NCBI RefSeq assembly: GCF_022637415.1
Contig: NZ_CP093340.1
Span: 2,666,001 to 2,730,000 of the forward strand
Length of the DNA: 64,000 nucleotides
Direction of reading: 5' to 3'
Origin: Luteimonas sp. S4-F44
GTDB taxonomy: Bacteria > Pseudomonadota > Gammaproteobacteria > Xanthomonadales > Xanthomonadaceae
Notes under the pieces: model-generated
Told to the model about the DNA's origin: nothing
Databases searched by the model: none
Seen by the model: only the letters and a program-made list of their open reading frames with translations
In this document: positions 44,784 through 53,342 of the stretch, one piece after another
Numbering within the stretch: the first letter of the stretch is position 1
Layout: every line of letters begins with the position of its first letter
Translations under genes and position numbers: made by a program

Positions 44784-46634
44784 ATGGATACCGGACTCGC
44801 GCTCACCACCGACATGAAGATCGTCCTGGGCCTGGTGGGCCTGACGATGGTGCTGTTCCTGTTCCAGCGCGTGCGCGCGGACCTGGTGGCCCTGGTGGTG
44901 CTGGTGATGCTGGGCCTGACCGGCCTGGTGGCGCCCGAAGACGTCTTCAACGGGTTTTCCTCCAACGCGGTGATCAGCGTCATCGCCACGATGATCCTGG
45001 GCATGGGCCTGGACCGCACCGGTGCGCTCAACCGCCTCGCCGGTTGGCTGCTGCGACGGGCCCGGGGCATGGAGAACCGCCTGTTGCTGCTGACCGCGGC
45101 CACCGCCGGTCTCAATTCCTCGGTCATGCAGAACCCGTCGGTGATGGCGCTGTACATGCCGGTCGCCGCGCGATTGGCTTCGCGCTCGGGGCTGCGCCTG
45201 GCGCAGATCCTGCTGCCGGTCTGCGTGGCCATCGTCATGGGCGGCGCGCTGACGATGGTCGGCACCTCGCCGCTGATCCTGCTCAACGACCTGCTGACCG
45301 CGGCCAACGCCAACATGCCCTCCGGCGCGGCGACGCTGGAATCGCTGAACATGTTCGCGCCGCTGCCGATCGGTCTGGCGCTGCTGATCGCCGGGCTGGC
45401 CTACTTCCATTTCTTCGGCAACCGGCAACTCGGCGAACTCAACGACGGCGGCGACGGCCCGGTGACCCCGGCGCGGACCCAGAGCTACTTCGCCAGCGCC
45501 TACGGCATCGAAGGCGACGTCTTCGAGCTCGTGGTGACCGCCGAAAGCCCGCTGGTGGGCATGACGTTCGCCGAGGCCGAGGCGATCCACCACGCGCCGC
45601 TGCTGCTGGCGCTCAAGTCGGAGAACGAATCGCGCCTTGCCCCGCCGGCCGATGCGCGCATCTGGGTGGGCAGCGTGCTCGGCGCAATGGGGTCGCGACA
45701 GCAGGTCGCCGACTTCGCGCAGAACCAGTTCCTGCGCATGAGCTCGCGACTGCGGCACTTCGGCGACCTGTTCAATCCCAGCCGCGCCGGCATCGCCGAG
45801 GCAGTGATCCCACCGACCTCCAAGTTCATCGGCAAATCGGCCGCCGAACTGAGCCTGGGCAAGAAGTACGGGGTCCGCTTGCTGGCGATCAACCGCGACA
45901 AGACCGTGCTGCGCGAGAATGTGCGCAGGATGACCCTGCGCGCTGGCGACATGCTGGTGCTGCACAGCATCTGGCAGGACCTGGCGCGCACCGCCAAGTC
46001 GCTCGATTTCCTGATCGTGACCGACTACCCCAAGGGCGAGCAGCGGCCGCACAAGTTCAAGATCGCGATGGCGATCTTCGCGGTGACGATGCTGATCGCG
46101 CTGTCCTCGCGCATCCCCACCTCCGTGGCGCTGATGACGGGCGTGGCGGGCATGCTGGTGTTCGGCGTGCTGAAGATGGACGAGGCTTACAGCGCGATCA
46201 ACTGGAAGACCGTCTTTCTCATGGCCTGCCTGATCCCGTTGGGCTGGGCGATGGACTCCAGCGGCGCGGCGGCCTGGGTTGCCGGCCACAGCATCGAGCG
46301 GCTGCCGACCGGCCTGCCGGTCTGGCTGCTGGAGATCGCGGTCGCGCTGCTGACCGCGGCATTCTCGATGGTCATCAGCCACGTCGGCGCGACGATCGTC
46401 GTAGTCCCACTGGCGATCAACCTGGCGCTGGCCGCCGGCGGCAACCCGACCGCCTTCGCACTGATCGTCGCGCTGTCGGCCTCCAACAACTTCGTCACCC
46501 AGTCCAATCCGGTGATGTCGATGATCATCGGCCCGGCCGGTTACACGGCCAAGCAACTGTGGCGGATCGGGCTGCCGATCTCGTTGATGTACACCGCGAT
46601 CGTGGTGCTGATGGTCAACCTGCTGTTCGACTGA
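44784..46634 (+). CDS. SLC13-family permease with internal RCK_C domains
   Basis: A 616-residue membrane protein. The N-terminal ~200 and C-terminal ~200 residues are the two halves of a divalent-anion symporter fold (LTMVLFLFQRVRADLVAL, SSVMQNPSVMALYMPVAARLA and GGALTMVGTSPLILLNDLL in the first; SHVGATIVVVPLAINLALA and ALSASNNFVTQSNPVMSMI in the second). The middle carries two TrkA-C/RCK_C-like domains (AESPLVGMTFAEAEA; SKFIGKSAAELSLGKKYGVR to LRAGDMLVLHS). Substrate (dicarboxylate, sulfate or other anion) is unclear. ATG 44784 is chosen; an in-frame TTG at 44763 would add seven residues and neither has a strong ribosome site. Confidence 0.88.
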   Translation: MDTGLALTTDMKIVLGLVGLTMVLFLFQRVRADLVALVVLVMLGLTGLVAPEDVFNGFSSNAVISVIATMILGMGLDRTGALNRLAGWLLRRARGMENRLLLLTAATAGLNSSVMQNPSVMALYMPVAARLASRSGLRLAQILLPVCVAIVMGGALTMVGTSPLILLNDLLTAANANMPSGAATLESLNMFAPLPIGLALLIAGLAYFHFFGNRQLGELNDGGDGPVTPARTQSYFASAYGIEGDVFELVVTAESPLVGMTFAEAEAIHHAPLLLALKSENESRLAPPADARIWVGSVLGAMGSRQQVADFAQNQFLRMSSRLRHFGDLFNPSRAGIAEAVIPPTSKFIGKSAAELSLGKKYGVRLLAINRDKTVLRENVRRMTLRAGDMLVLHSIWQDLARTAKSLDFLIVTDYPKGEQRPHKFKIAMAIFAVTMLIALSSRIPTSVALMTGVAGMLVFGVLKMDEAYSAINWKTVFLMACLIPLGWAMDSSGAAAWVAGHSIERLPTGLPVWLLEIAVALLTAAFSMVISHVGATIVVVPLAINLALAAGGNPTAFALIVALSASNNFVTQSNPVMSMIIGPAGYTAKQLWRIGLPISLMYTAIVVLMVNLLFD

Positions 46635-46662
46635 CGGCCGGCGCGATTGGCGCCCACGGCGC

Positions 46663-47013
46663 TCATCCCAGCAGCACGTGCCCGTCCCGCACCTGCACCG
46701 GCACGGCGCGCAGCGCCTCGCCCTTGCACGGCCCCGCGACGCAGACGCCATCGGCGGTGCGGAAACTCGCGCCGTGCGCGGCACAGACGAGGTGCCCGTC
46801 CTTGGAAGCGAGGAACTGACCGGGCGCCCAGTCGAGTCGGCGGCCAGCGTGCGGACAGATGTTGAGCCAGGCGCGCACCCGGCCGCCATCGCGGTGCAGC
46901 ACCAGCGACTCGGGCTCACCATCGACGACGCCTTCGGCCTCGGCGAAGCCGCCATCGGCGATCGCATCGAGCGCGAGCAGCGTGGCGCCATCACGTGGAT
47001 TTAACGAACGCAT
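46663..47013 (-). CDS. Rieske [2Fe-2S] ferredoxin-like protein
   Basis: A 116-residue single-domain protein. The cluster ligands are readable as Cys53-x-His55 (NICPHAGRRLDW) and Cys77-x2-His80 (LVCAAHGASF), a complete Rieske pattern. Such small proteins are electron carriers, or pair with oxygenases; no oxygenase is nearby. The start at 47013 (MRSLNPRDG) is preferred to an earlier frame start, which lies in the gene coding on the other strand. It is convergent with the SLC13 permease and divergent from the next gene. Confidence 0.9.
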   Translation of the reverse strand: MRSLNPRDGATLLALDAIADGGFAEAEGVVDGEPESLVLHRDGGRVRAWLNICPHAGRRLDWAPGQFLASKDGHLVCAAHGASFRTADGVCVAGPCKGEALRAVPVQVRDGHVLLG

Positions 47014-47091
47014 TACAACTCCGAGAGGCGACCGACCGATACTGGACCCCTCGGCCAACCCGGTCATTGTGTCACGAGCATTGCAGCCGCC

Positions 47092-47391
47092 ATGTCGAAC
47101 GCCTTTTTCCGCGATCTCCACGCCCGTTTCGATGCCTCCGGTGTCCGTGCGGTGTTCGCGCCGCGCAAGCCGCGGCACCCGGCGTTGCGGGTGTTGCTGG
47201 GCCTGGTCGGCGTCGCCCTGCTCGCGGTGCTACTGGTGGCCGGCCTGTTCGTCGGCGCCGCAATGCTGCTGTTCGGGCTGGCCCGCCGCTTGCTGGTGCG
47301 CGGCGGCGACGCCTCGCCGGCCCACGACGACCGCATCGTCGAGGCCGAGTATCGCGTCGTGCGCAATCGCGACCAGCCGCTGCTGCGCTGA
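47092..47391 (+). CDS. small membrane protein of unknown function
   Basis: A 99-residue protein with one strongly hydrophobic segment (residues ~30-62, RVLLGLVGVALLAVLLVAGL onward), flanked by basic regions. I do not recognise it. It resembles short xanthomonad hypothetical proteins with an N-terminal basic region and a C-terminal acidic/basic tail. It lies 34 bases upstream of the FAH-family gene on the same strand and could be cotranscribed. Confidence 0.6.
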   Translation: MSNAFFRDLHARFDASGVRAVFAPRKPRHPALRVLLGLVGVALLAVLLVAGLFVGAAMLLFGLARRLLVRGGDASPAHDDRIVEAEYRVVRNRDQPLLR

Positions 47392-47425
47392 GCGCAGCAG
47401 CGGCCGCATCCAGATCTCTGAGCCG

Positions 47426-48151
47426 ATGACCGATCCGTCGTACGACGTGGTGCCTGCTACGGCGCCGACCCGCTTGGCTGTCCGAGGTGGCGGCCGCTTC
47501 CCGGTCCGGCGCGTGTACTGCGTGGGCCGCAACTTCGCCGACCACGCCCGCGAGATGGGCGCTCAGGCGCCCGCCTCGAAGGCCGAGCGCGGCACGCCGG
47601 TGTTCTTCGCCAAACCCGCCGATGCAGTCGTGACCTCTGGCGAGGTGCCCTACCCCAGCGCCACGCGCGAACTGCATCATGAGGTCGAACTGGTCGTGGC
47701 GATCGGCCGCGACGCGCCGCCCGGCGAACTGCCGGTCGACAGCGCCGCCGAACTCGTCTACGGCTACGCGGTCGGCCTGGACCTGACCCGTCGCGACCTG
47801 CAGGCCGCCGCCAAGGCCAAGGGCCTGCCCTGGGACGTGGCCAAGGGGTTCGACGCTTCGGCGCCGGTCGGCGAGCTGGTGCCTGCGGCGGTCATCGGCG
47901 CGCTGGCGCCGCGGACGTTGTCGCTCGACGTCAACGGGACGCTGCGGCAATCGTCGACGCTCGCGCAGCTGATCTGGGATGTGCCCGAGATCCTGCACGA
48001 ACTGTCCAAGCTGTTCGCGCTGCGCGCCGGCGACCTGGTGTTCATGGGCACGCCGTCCGGCGTTGCCGCGCTGCATCCTGGCGATGTCTGCGTTGCCCGG
48101 CTCGACGACGTGCTCGAGCTCCACTGCAAGGTCACTTCGCCGCCGCTATAG
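47426..48151 (+). CDS. fumarylacetoacetate hydrolase family protein
   Basis: A 241-residue enzyme of the FAH superfamily. Features: RRVYCVGRNFADHAREMG, PVFFAKPADAV, HHEVELVVAIGRDA with two Glu as metal ligands, GYAVGLDLTRRDLQ, WDVAKGFDASAPVG, and GDLVFMGTPSGVAAL. Members act as fumarylpyruvate hydrolases, acylpyruvases or oxaloacetate decarboxylases; this length and motif order fit the fumarylpyruvate hydrolase/YcgM subgroup. The start ATG at 47426 follows AGCCG, a weak site. It stands ahead of mscL on the same strand. Confidence 0.9.
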   Translation: MTDPSYDVVPATAPTRLAVRGGGRFPVRRVYCVGRNFADHAREMGAQAPASKAERGTPVFFAKPADAVVTSGEVPYPSATRELHHEVELVVAIGRDAPPGELPVDSAAELVYGYAVGLDLTRRDLQAAAKAKGLPWDVAKGFDASAPVGELVPAAVIGALAPRTLSLDVNGTLRQSSTLAQLIWDVPEILHELSKLFALRAGDLVFMGTPSGVAALHPGDVCVARLDDVLELHCKVTSPPL

Positions 48152-48187
48152 TCCTGCGCGCATTCCACTTACAGCGCAGGAGACATC

Positions 48188-48625
48188 ATGGGCATACTCG
48201 CCGAGTTCAGGGAATTCGCCGTCCGCGGCAACGTCATCGATCTCGCGGTCGGCGTCGTCATCGGTGCAGCGTTCGGCAAGATCGTCACCGCACTCGTCGA
48301 GAACCTCATCATGCCGTTCATCGGCCTGCTGACCGGCGGCATCGATTTCTCCCGATGGGCGATCACGTTGCGTGCGGCCCAGGTGGACGCCGCCGGCGAG
48401 GAGATCCCGGCACTGGTGCTGGGCATCGGCAACGTCGTCAACACCATCGTGCAGTTCGTCCTCGTGGCATTCGCGATCTTCATCGCGGTGCGCTTCATCA
48501 ACCGCCTCAAGCGCCAGCAGGCCGAAGCGCCGGCTGAGGAGACGCCCGCCGAGCCCAGCGAGGAAGTGAAGTTGCTGCGCGAGATCCGCGACGGCCTGCG
48601 CAAGCCCGAAGCGCCGATCGTCTGA
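48188..48625 (+). CDS. mscL: large-conductance mechanosensitive channel MscL
   Basis: A 145-residue inner-membrane channel that opens under strong membrane tension to release solutes on osmotic downshock. Typical N-terminal helix and TM1 ([20 protein letters not shown]), periplasmic loop, TM2 ([20 protein letters not shown]) and C-terminal helical bundle ([15 protein letters not shown]). Forms a pentamer. An AGGAG site at 48178-48182 precedes the ATG. Confidence 0.97.
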   Translation: MGILAEFREFAVRGNVIDLAVGVVIGAAFGKIVTALVENLIMPFIGLLTGGIDFSRWAITLRAAQVDAAGEEIPALVLGIGNVVNTIVQFVLVAFAIFIAVRFINRLKRQQAEAPAEETPAEPSEEVKLLREIRDGLRKPEAPIV

Positions 48626-48720
48626 TCGGCGTTCCACGCCGGGACCTCCGGCACATCGCTTCGAGCGGGTCGTGCGCGACAATGCGCACGACCCGTTCCT
48701 GTTCCAGCCGGAGACCGCGC

Positions 48721-50157
48721 ATGCGCCCTGCCCCGCTTCTGAACGTCCTTGCCCTCGCCCTGTTGTCGGGCGCACTGCTGGTCCCCGGCACGAGCCACGC
48801 GCGCGAAGCGGCGCCGGTGACGCAGGCGTCGCTGGATGCCGCAGCGCAACTGCGCGAGCGCGCATTGCAGGACGGCACCGCGTATCGGTTGATCGAGTCG
48901 CTGACCACGCAGATTGGCCCGCGCCTGCCGGGCAGCGAGGCCGATGCGCGCGCGGTCGCGTGGGCCAAGGCGCGATTCGCCGAGCTCGGCTACGACCGGG
49001 TGTGGACCGAACCGGTCACCTTTCCGAAGTGGGAACGGCGCAGCGAGCACGCGGCGGTCGTCGGCCCCTACGCCCAGCCGCTGGTGCTCACCGCACTGGG
49101 CGGCAGTCCGGGCGGCGAGGTCTCGGCGCAGATCGTGCGCTTCGACAGCCTCGCCGCGCTCGAGGCCGCTGACCCGGCGACGCTGCGCGGGCGCATCGTG
49201 TTCGTCGACATCCCAATGGCGCGCTCGCGCGACGGCAGCGGCTACGGCGCGGCCGGCGCAATCCGCAGCCGCGGACCGTCGATCGCCGCGCGCAAGGGCG
49301 CGGCCGCCTACCTGATGCGCTCGATCGGCACCAGCCCGCATCGCGTCGCGAACACCGGTATCACCCGCTTCGACGAGGACGTGACGCCGATCCCGGCGGC
49401 CGCGCTGTCGCTGCCCGACGCCGACCAACTGACGCGCCTGCTGCGGCTGGGACCGATCGAAGTCGCCCTCGCGCTCGATTGCGGTTGGAACGGCACGTAC
49501 ACCTCGCAGAACGTCATCGCCGAACTCACCGGCCGCGAGCGCCCGGACGAGATCGTGCTGATCGCCGGCCATCTCGATTCCTGGGACCTGGGCACCGGCG
49601 CGGTCGACGATGCCTCGGGCGTGGGCATCACGATGGCCGCCGGGCATCTGATCGCGCAGCAGCCGCAGCGTCCGCGGCGCAGCGTGCGCGTGGTCGCGTT
49701 CGCGAATGAGGAACAGGGCCTGCTGGGCGCGCGCGCCTATGCCGACGCGCACGGCGGCGCCGATGTGATCGCCCGGCACGTGATCGGTGCGGAGAGTGAC
49801 TTCGGCGCCGGTCGCATCTACGGCTTCAACACCAGCGCGCCAGCGGGACAGCGCGCGACCAGCGACGCGATCGCCGAGGTGCTGCGTCCGCTCGGCATCG
49901 ATTATCTGCAGGACAAGGGCAGCCCGGGCCCGGACATCTCGCCGCTGGCGGCCAAGGGTGGCGCCTGGGGCTGGCTGGGTCAGGACGGCACCGACTACTT
50001 CGATCTGCACCACAACGCCGACGACACGTTCGACAAGGTCGACCCCGACGCGGTCGCGCAGAACACCGCGGCCTATGCAGTGTTCGCGTGGCTGGCCGCA
50101 GACTCCGACGAAAGCTTCGGCAGCGCGCCCAAGACCGACCCCACGCCGGCGCACTGA
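48721..50157 (+). CDS. exported M28-family zinc aminopeptidase/carboxypeptidase-like
   Basis: A 478-residue protein: signal peptide (1-27, ALLSGALLVPGTSHA), a protease-associated insert (~residues 130-230), and a peptidase domain with metal ligands in VLIAGHLDSWD (His, Asp), GAVDDASGVG (Asp), FANEEQGLLGARAY (catalytic and metal Glu), HVIGAESDFGAG (Asp/Glu) and FDLHHNADDTFDKV (His). It resembles periplasmic M28 plasma glutamate carboxypeptidase-like enzymes of proteobacteria. The start at 48721 gives the signal peptide; an in-frame ATG 39 bases upstream would put basic residues ahead of it. The stop is close to the convergent TrmH gene. Confidence 0.92.
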   Translation: MRPAPLLNVLALALLSGALLVPGTSHAREAAPVTQASLDAAAQLRERALQDGTAYRLIESLTTQIGPRLPGSEADARAVAWAKARFAELGYDRVWTEPVTFPKWERRSEHAAVVGPYAQPLVLTALGGSPGGEVSAQIVRFDSLAALEAADPATLRGRIVFVDIPMARSRDGSGYGAAGAIRSRGPSIAARKGAAAYLMRSIGTSPHRVANTGITRFDEDVTPIPAAALSLPDADQLTRLLRLGPIEVALALDCGWNGTYTSQNVIAELTGRERPDEIVLIAGHLDSWDLGTGAVDDASGVGITMAAGHLIAQQPQRPRRSVRVVAFANEEQGLLGARAYADAHGGADVIARHVIGAESDFGAGRIYGFNTSAPAGQRATSDAIAEVLRPLGIDYLQDKGSPGPDISPLAAKGGAWGWLGQDGTDYFDLHHNADDTFDKVDPDAVAQNTAAYAVFAWLAADSDESFGSAPKTDPTPAH

Positions 50158-50194
50158 GGCAGCGCGCGCTCAGGCGCGCATGCGCGCGTGGCGG

Positions 50195-51088
50195 TCAGCG
50201 GTGCTGCTGCCGCCACTGCGCCAGCAGCACGGCGGTGGCCGAAGCGACATTGAGGCTCTCGACCGCGCCGCTGCCGGGGATGCCGAGCTTGCTGTCGCAG
50301 GCCTCGGCGAGTGCGGCGTCCATGCCCTCGCCCTCGGCGCCGAGCACGTAGACCAGCCGCGACGGCAGCGCGGCCTCGAACAGATCCTCGCCGCCGCGCA
50401 CGACCGTGGCGGCCAGCTTGAAGCCCGCGCTGCGCAGTTGCGCCAGCGCGTTGTCGTCGCGGCCCAGACGGACGAAGCGCACGGCCTCCGCGCCACCTTC
50501 GGCGACACGCGCGGCCGCGCCCGACAGCGCGAGCGATGCGTCCCGGGGCAGCAACACGGCACCGACGCCGAAGTGCGCGGCCGAGCGCAGGATGGCGCCG
50601 AGGTTGTGCGGGTTGCCGACCCCATCGAGCCATAGCGCGCAGGCCGGGCCTTCGGGCAACGCCTGTAGCCAGTCGCCGAGCGGCAGCGGCGCCTCGCGCA
50701 GCACGTCGGCGACGATGCCCTCGTGATGCGTGCTTGCGGCGAGTTTGCGCAGGTCGTCTTCGCCGACGACGCGGTAGCCCACCCGGTTGGCCGCGCACCA
50801 CTTGAGCATCGGCTGCAGCTGCGGGATGCGCGCCTCGGCCAGATACAGCTTGCGGATCGCCTCGGGTCGCCGTGCGAATACCGCCTCGATCGCATTGCGC
50901 CCATACAGGCGCATTTCGCGACGGTCCTCCCCGGCGTCCTCCGCAGACGCCGCAGCAGGGGCCGGCCGTGACGACGCGGCGGCCGGCGGCGTCGTGCGTG
51001 CACGCCCCCATGGACTGTCACGACCCGGCGCGGGCGCCGGCGTGCGGGGCGTGTCGCGGTCGCGACCGGACCAGGGGGACTTCGTCAT
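50195..51088 (-). CDS. TrmH/SpoU-family RNA 2'-O-methyltransferase
   Basis: A 297-residue SPOUT enzyme. A ~60-residue Pro/Ala/Arg-rich N-terminal tail precedes a substrate-binding domain (MRLYGRNAIEAVFARRPEAI) and the knotted catalytic domain, with NPHNLGAILRSAAHFGVGA (motif 1), YVLGAEGEGM (motif 2) and GIPGSGAVESLNVASATAVL (motif 3). It methylates ribose 2'-OH of rRNA or tRNA; RlmB (23S G2251) is similar, but a second TrmH paralog is common in xanthomonads, so the target is not sure. The start lies one base after the stop of the AGCS symporter. Confidence 0.88.
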   Translation of the reverse strand: MTKSPWSGRDRDTPRTPAPAPGRDSPWGRARTTPPAAASSRPAPAAASAEDAGEDRREMRLYGRNAIEAVFARRPEAIRKLYLAEARIPQLQPMLKWCAANRVGYRVVGEDDLRKLAASTHHEGIVADVLREAPLPLGDWLQALPEGPACALWLDGVGNPHNLGAILRSAAHFGVGAVLLPRDASLALSGAAARVAEGGAEAVRFVRLGRDDNALAQLRSAGFKLAATVVRGGEDLFEAALPSRLVYVLGAEGEGMDAALAEACDSKLGIPGSGAVESLNVASATAVLLAQWRQQHR

Positions 51089-51089
51089 G

Positions 51090-52580
51090 TCAGGGCACCT
51101 TGCGCCAGAAATCGGCGTTGCGGATGCCCAGCTTGTCGGGATCGAAGACCGGATCGAGCCCCAGCTTCTTCTGCTGCTCGTAGTCGCGCAGCGCCTGCAG
51201 CGCCGGCTTCTGCAGGATCAGGATCGCGACGATGTTGAGCCAGGCCATCAGACCCACGCCGATGTCGCCGAGCATCCAGGCCATTTCGGCGCTGCGGATT
51301 GCGCCGAAGATCACCATGCCCAGGATCGCCAGACGCAGCAGCAGCGTCCGGCCCGGACGCGCGACGTGATTGTTGAGGTAGGTCAGATTGGTCTCGGCCA
51401 TGTAGTAATAGGCCATGATCGTGGTGAACGCGAAGAAGAACAGCGCCACCGCGACAAAGATCGCGCCCCAGCCGGGCAGGATCGACTCGATGCCCGCCTG
51501 CGCGAAGCCCGACCCGGCCTCCACACCCGGCAGCGCTTCGTGCAGCATCGCGCCCTCGGGGCCGACGACGTTGTACATGCCGGTGGCCAGGATCAGGAAC
51601 GCGGTCGAGGTACAGACCAGCATCGTGTCGAAGTAGATCGCCCAGGCCTGCACATAGCCCTGTTTGGCCGGATGCGAAACCTCGGCCGCCGCAGCGGCAT
51701 GCGGCCCGGTGCCCTGACCGGCCTCGTTGGCATAGATACCGCGCTTGACGCCCCATTCGACGGCCAAGCCGAGCATTGCGCCGAACCCGGCGTGCACCCC
51801 GAACGCGCTCTCGAAGATGATGCGGAACATCGTCGGCACGAAATCGTAGTTGATGACCATCACCGTGACCGCGGTGAGGATGTAGGCGATCGCCATGAAC
51901 GGGACCACCAGTTCGGCGAACGCGGCGATGCGCTTGACGCCGCCGAAGATGATGACCGCCAGCATCAGCGCCACGACGATGCCGATGCCCGCTTTGAGTG
52001 CGGTGCGTGCCTCCATGCCCATCCACTGGCCGGACAGGTCGCCGCAGACCGTGCTGCCGGCGCAGACGTTGGCGATGCTGTCGGCGATCGCATTGGCCTG
52101 CACACCCGGCATCAGCAGGCCTGCCGCCAAAAGCGTCGCGAACGCGAACGCCAGCGCATACCACTTCAGGCCCATCGCCTTTTCGATGTAGTAGGCCGGA
52201 CCACCGCGGTAGCGACCTTCGGCGTCTTTTTCCTTGTAGATCTGCGCCAGGGTGCACTCGACGTACGACGTCGAGGCGCCGAGGAAGCCCATCACCCACA
52301 TCCAGAACACCGCGCCCGGGCCGCCGAACGCGATCGCGGTGGCGACGCCGGCGATATTGCCGATTCCGATGCGTCCGGCCATCGACATCGCCAGCGCCTG
52401 GAACGAGGACACCCCGGCATCGGACTTCTGGCCGGTGAACGTGAGCCGGGTCATCTCGATGAAGCCGCGCACCTGCATGAAGCGGGTACGAAGCGTGAAC
52501 CACAGGCCGGCGCCCAGGCACAGCGCGATCAGCGCCTTGCTCCAGATCAGACCATTGAGGGCGGTAAGCAACTGATCCAT
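51090..52580 (-). CDS. AGCS-family sodium:alanine/glycine symporter
   Basis: A 496-residue inner-membrane transporter with ~11 helices. Hallmarks of the family: GIGNIAGVATAIAFGGPGAVFWMWV, ASTSYVECTLAQIYKEKD, GGPAYYIEKAMG, YANEAGQGTGPHAAAAAEV and FAFTTIMAYYYMAETNL. It imports alanine or glycine with sodium. The start at 52580 (MDQLLTALNG) matches the family; an upstream in-frame ATG adds an unrelated leader. Cotranscribed with the TrmH-type gene one base downstream, though the functions seem unrelated. Confidence 0.94.
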   Translation of the reverse strand: MDQLLTALNGLIWSKALIALCLGAGLWFTLRTRFMQVRGFIEMTRLTFTGQKSDAGVSSFQALAMSMAGRIGIGNIAGVATAIAFGGPGAVFWMWVMGFLGASTSYVECTLAQIYKEKDAEGRYRGGPAYYIEKAMGLKWYALAFAFATLLAAGLLMPGVQANAIADSIANVCAGSTVCGDLSGQWMGMEARTALKAGIGIVVALMLAVIIFGGVKRIAAFAELVVPFMAIAYILTAVTVMVINYDFVPTMFRIIFESAFGVHAGFGAMLGLAVEWGVKRGIYANEAGQGTGPHAAAAAEVSHPAKQGYVQAWAIYFDTMLVCTSTAFLILATGMYNVVGPEGAMLHEALPGVEAGSGFAQAGIESILPGWGAIFVAVALFFFAFTTIMAYYYMAETNLTYLNNHVARPGRTLLLRLAILGMVIFGAIRSAEMAWMLGDIGVGLMAWLNIVAILILQKPALQALRDYEQQKKLGLDPVFDPDKLGIRNADFWRKVP

Positions 52581-52706
52581 CGATCTGGCTCCGGGCTGGA
52601 CGGGGACGGGGGACGCGGACACACGAAGGATCGATTTTCCACGATCAGGGGTCCGAATGCGACGCACTGTCGCAGCGGCGGACATTGCGCCTTCCGGCGC
52701 CAGGGG

Positions 52707-53255
52707 TCAGCCCGGCGCAGGCGGACCGCCGCGCAGCAGTCCGAACAGCCGAAGATCGTGCAGCCCATCGGCCTTGCGGATCGCGCCGCGCAATCGGCCC
52801 TCCTCCACGAAACCGCTGCAGACGAGCACCCGCGCCGAGGCCGGGTTGAGATCGAGCACGTTGGCGTGCAACCGCGTCAGCGCCAGCGCGTCCATCACCC
52901 AGGGCACGTAGACCCCGACCACCCGGCGCATGATGCCGCGGTTCCAATGCACGCGCGCCAGCCAGTAGCCGAGCTCAGCCGAATGCGCGCGCTCGCCTGT
53001 CCCCTGCCGGGCATCGATGCTGCCGCAGGCCTCGCCGTCGATCTCGATCGCCAGCACCGGCCCCGACAGGTCGACAACCTTGCCGGCCAGGAACGCCTCG
53101 CCGTCGGCGCGCGTATAGGGATGCGGAAAGCGATCGCTGAGCCCGCCCACAACCAGCGGATCATCGGCATGCCGCAGCAACGCTTCGAGATCGCCATCAC
53201 GCCAGCGCCGCAGCACGACGCCGTCCCCCTCGATCCGCACGCCGTCCCAACGCAT
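52707..53255 (-). CDS. GNAT acetyltransferase, RimJ/RimL type
   Basis: A 182-residue protein. The motif VVLRRWRDGDLEALLRHADDP opens the fold, ELGYWLARVHWNRGIMRRVV is acetyl-CoA binding motif A with a degenerate Q/RxxGxG/A, and RLHANVLDLNPASARVLVCS is motif B; this matches the RimJ/RimL-like group that acetylates amines on proteins or small molecules. The start at 53255 is preferred: the frame continues upstream only through the inverted-repeat element, giving a false extension. Substrate unknown. Confidence 0.88.
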   Translation of the reverse strand: MRWDGVRIEGDGVVLRRWRDGDLEALLRHADDPLVVGGLSDRFPHPYTRADGEAFLAGKVVDLSGPVLAIEIDGEACGSIDARQGTGERAHSAELGYWLARVHWNRGIMRRVVGVYVPWVMDALALTRLHANVLDLNPASARVLVCSGFVEEGRLRGAIRKADGLHDLRLFGLLRGGPPAPG

Positions 53256-53274
53256 CCCCCGCCTCCAATCAAGA

Positions 53275-53336
53275 ACCGGGATCAGAGTGCAATTTCGCGC
53301 GGCCGATTGCACCCGGAATTGCACGCTGACCCCGGT
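53275..53336. repeat. degenerate inverted repeat (REP-like element, copy 2)
   Basis: ACCGGGATCAGAGTGCAATT (53275-53294) and 53317-53336 are inverted with 18 of 20 matches around a 22-base loop. It is related to the perfect copy at 796-851. It sits between the GNAT gene start and the end of the RND pump gene. Confidence 0.8.
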
Positions 53337-53342
53337 TTTGGA

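Noticed and set aside
44667..46994. 775-codon minus-strand frame opposite the SLC13 permease
   Set aside because: Composition is a mirror of membrane helices (Gln/His/Arg/Asp-rich), no family resemblance.
48169..50154. 661-codon minus-strand frame opposite mscL and the M28 peptidase
   Set aside because: Antisense to two clear genes with signal peptide and catalytic motifs; no recognisable domain.
53256..53324. N-terminal extension of the GNAT acetyltransferase
   Set aside because: The extra residues are encoded by the intergenic inverted repeat; the GNAT motif starts with MRWDGVR at 53255.
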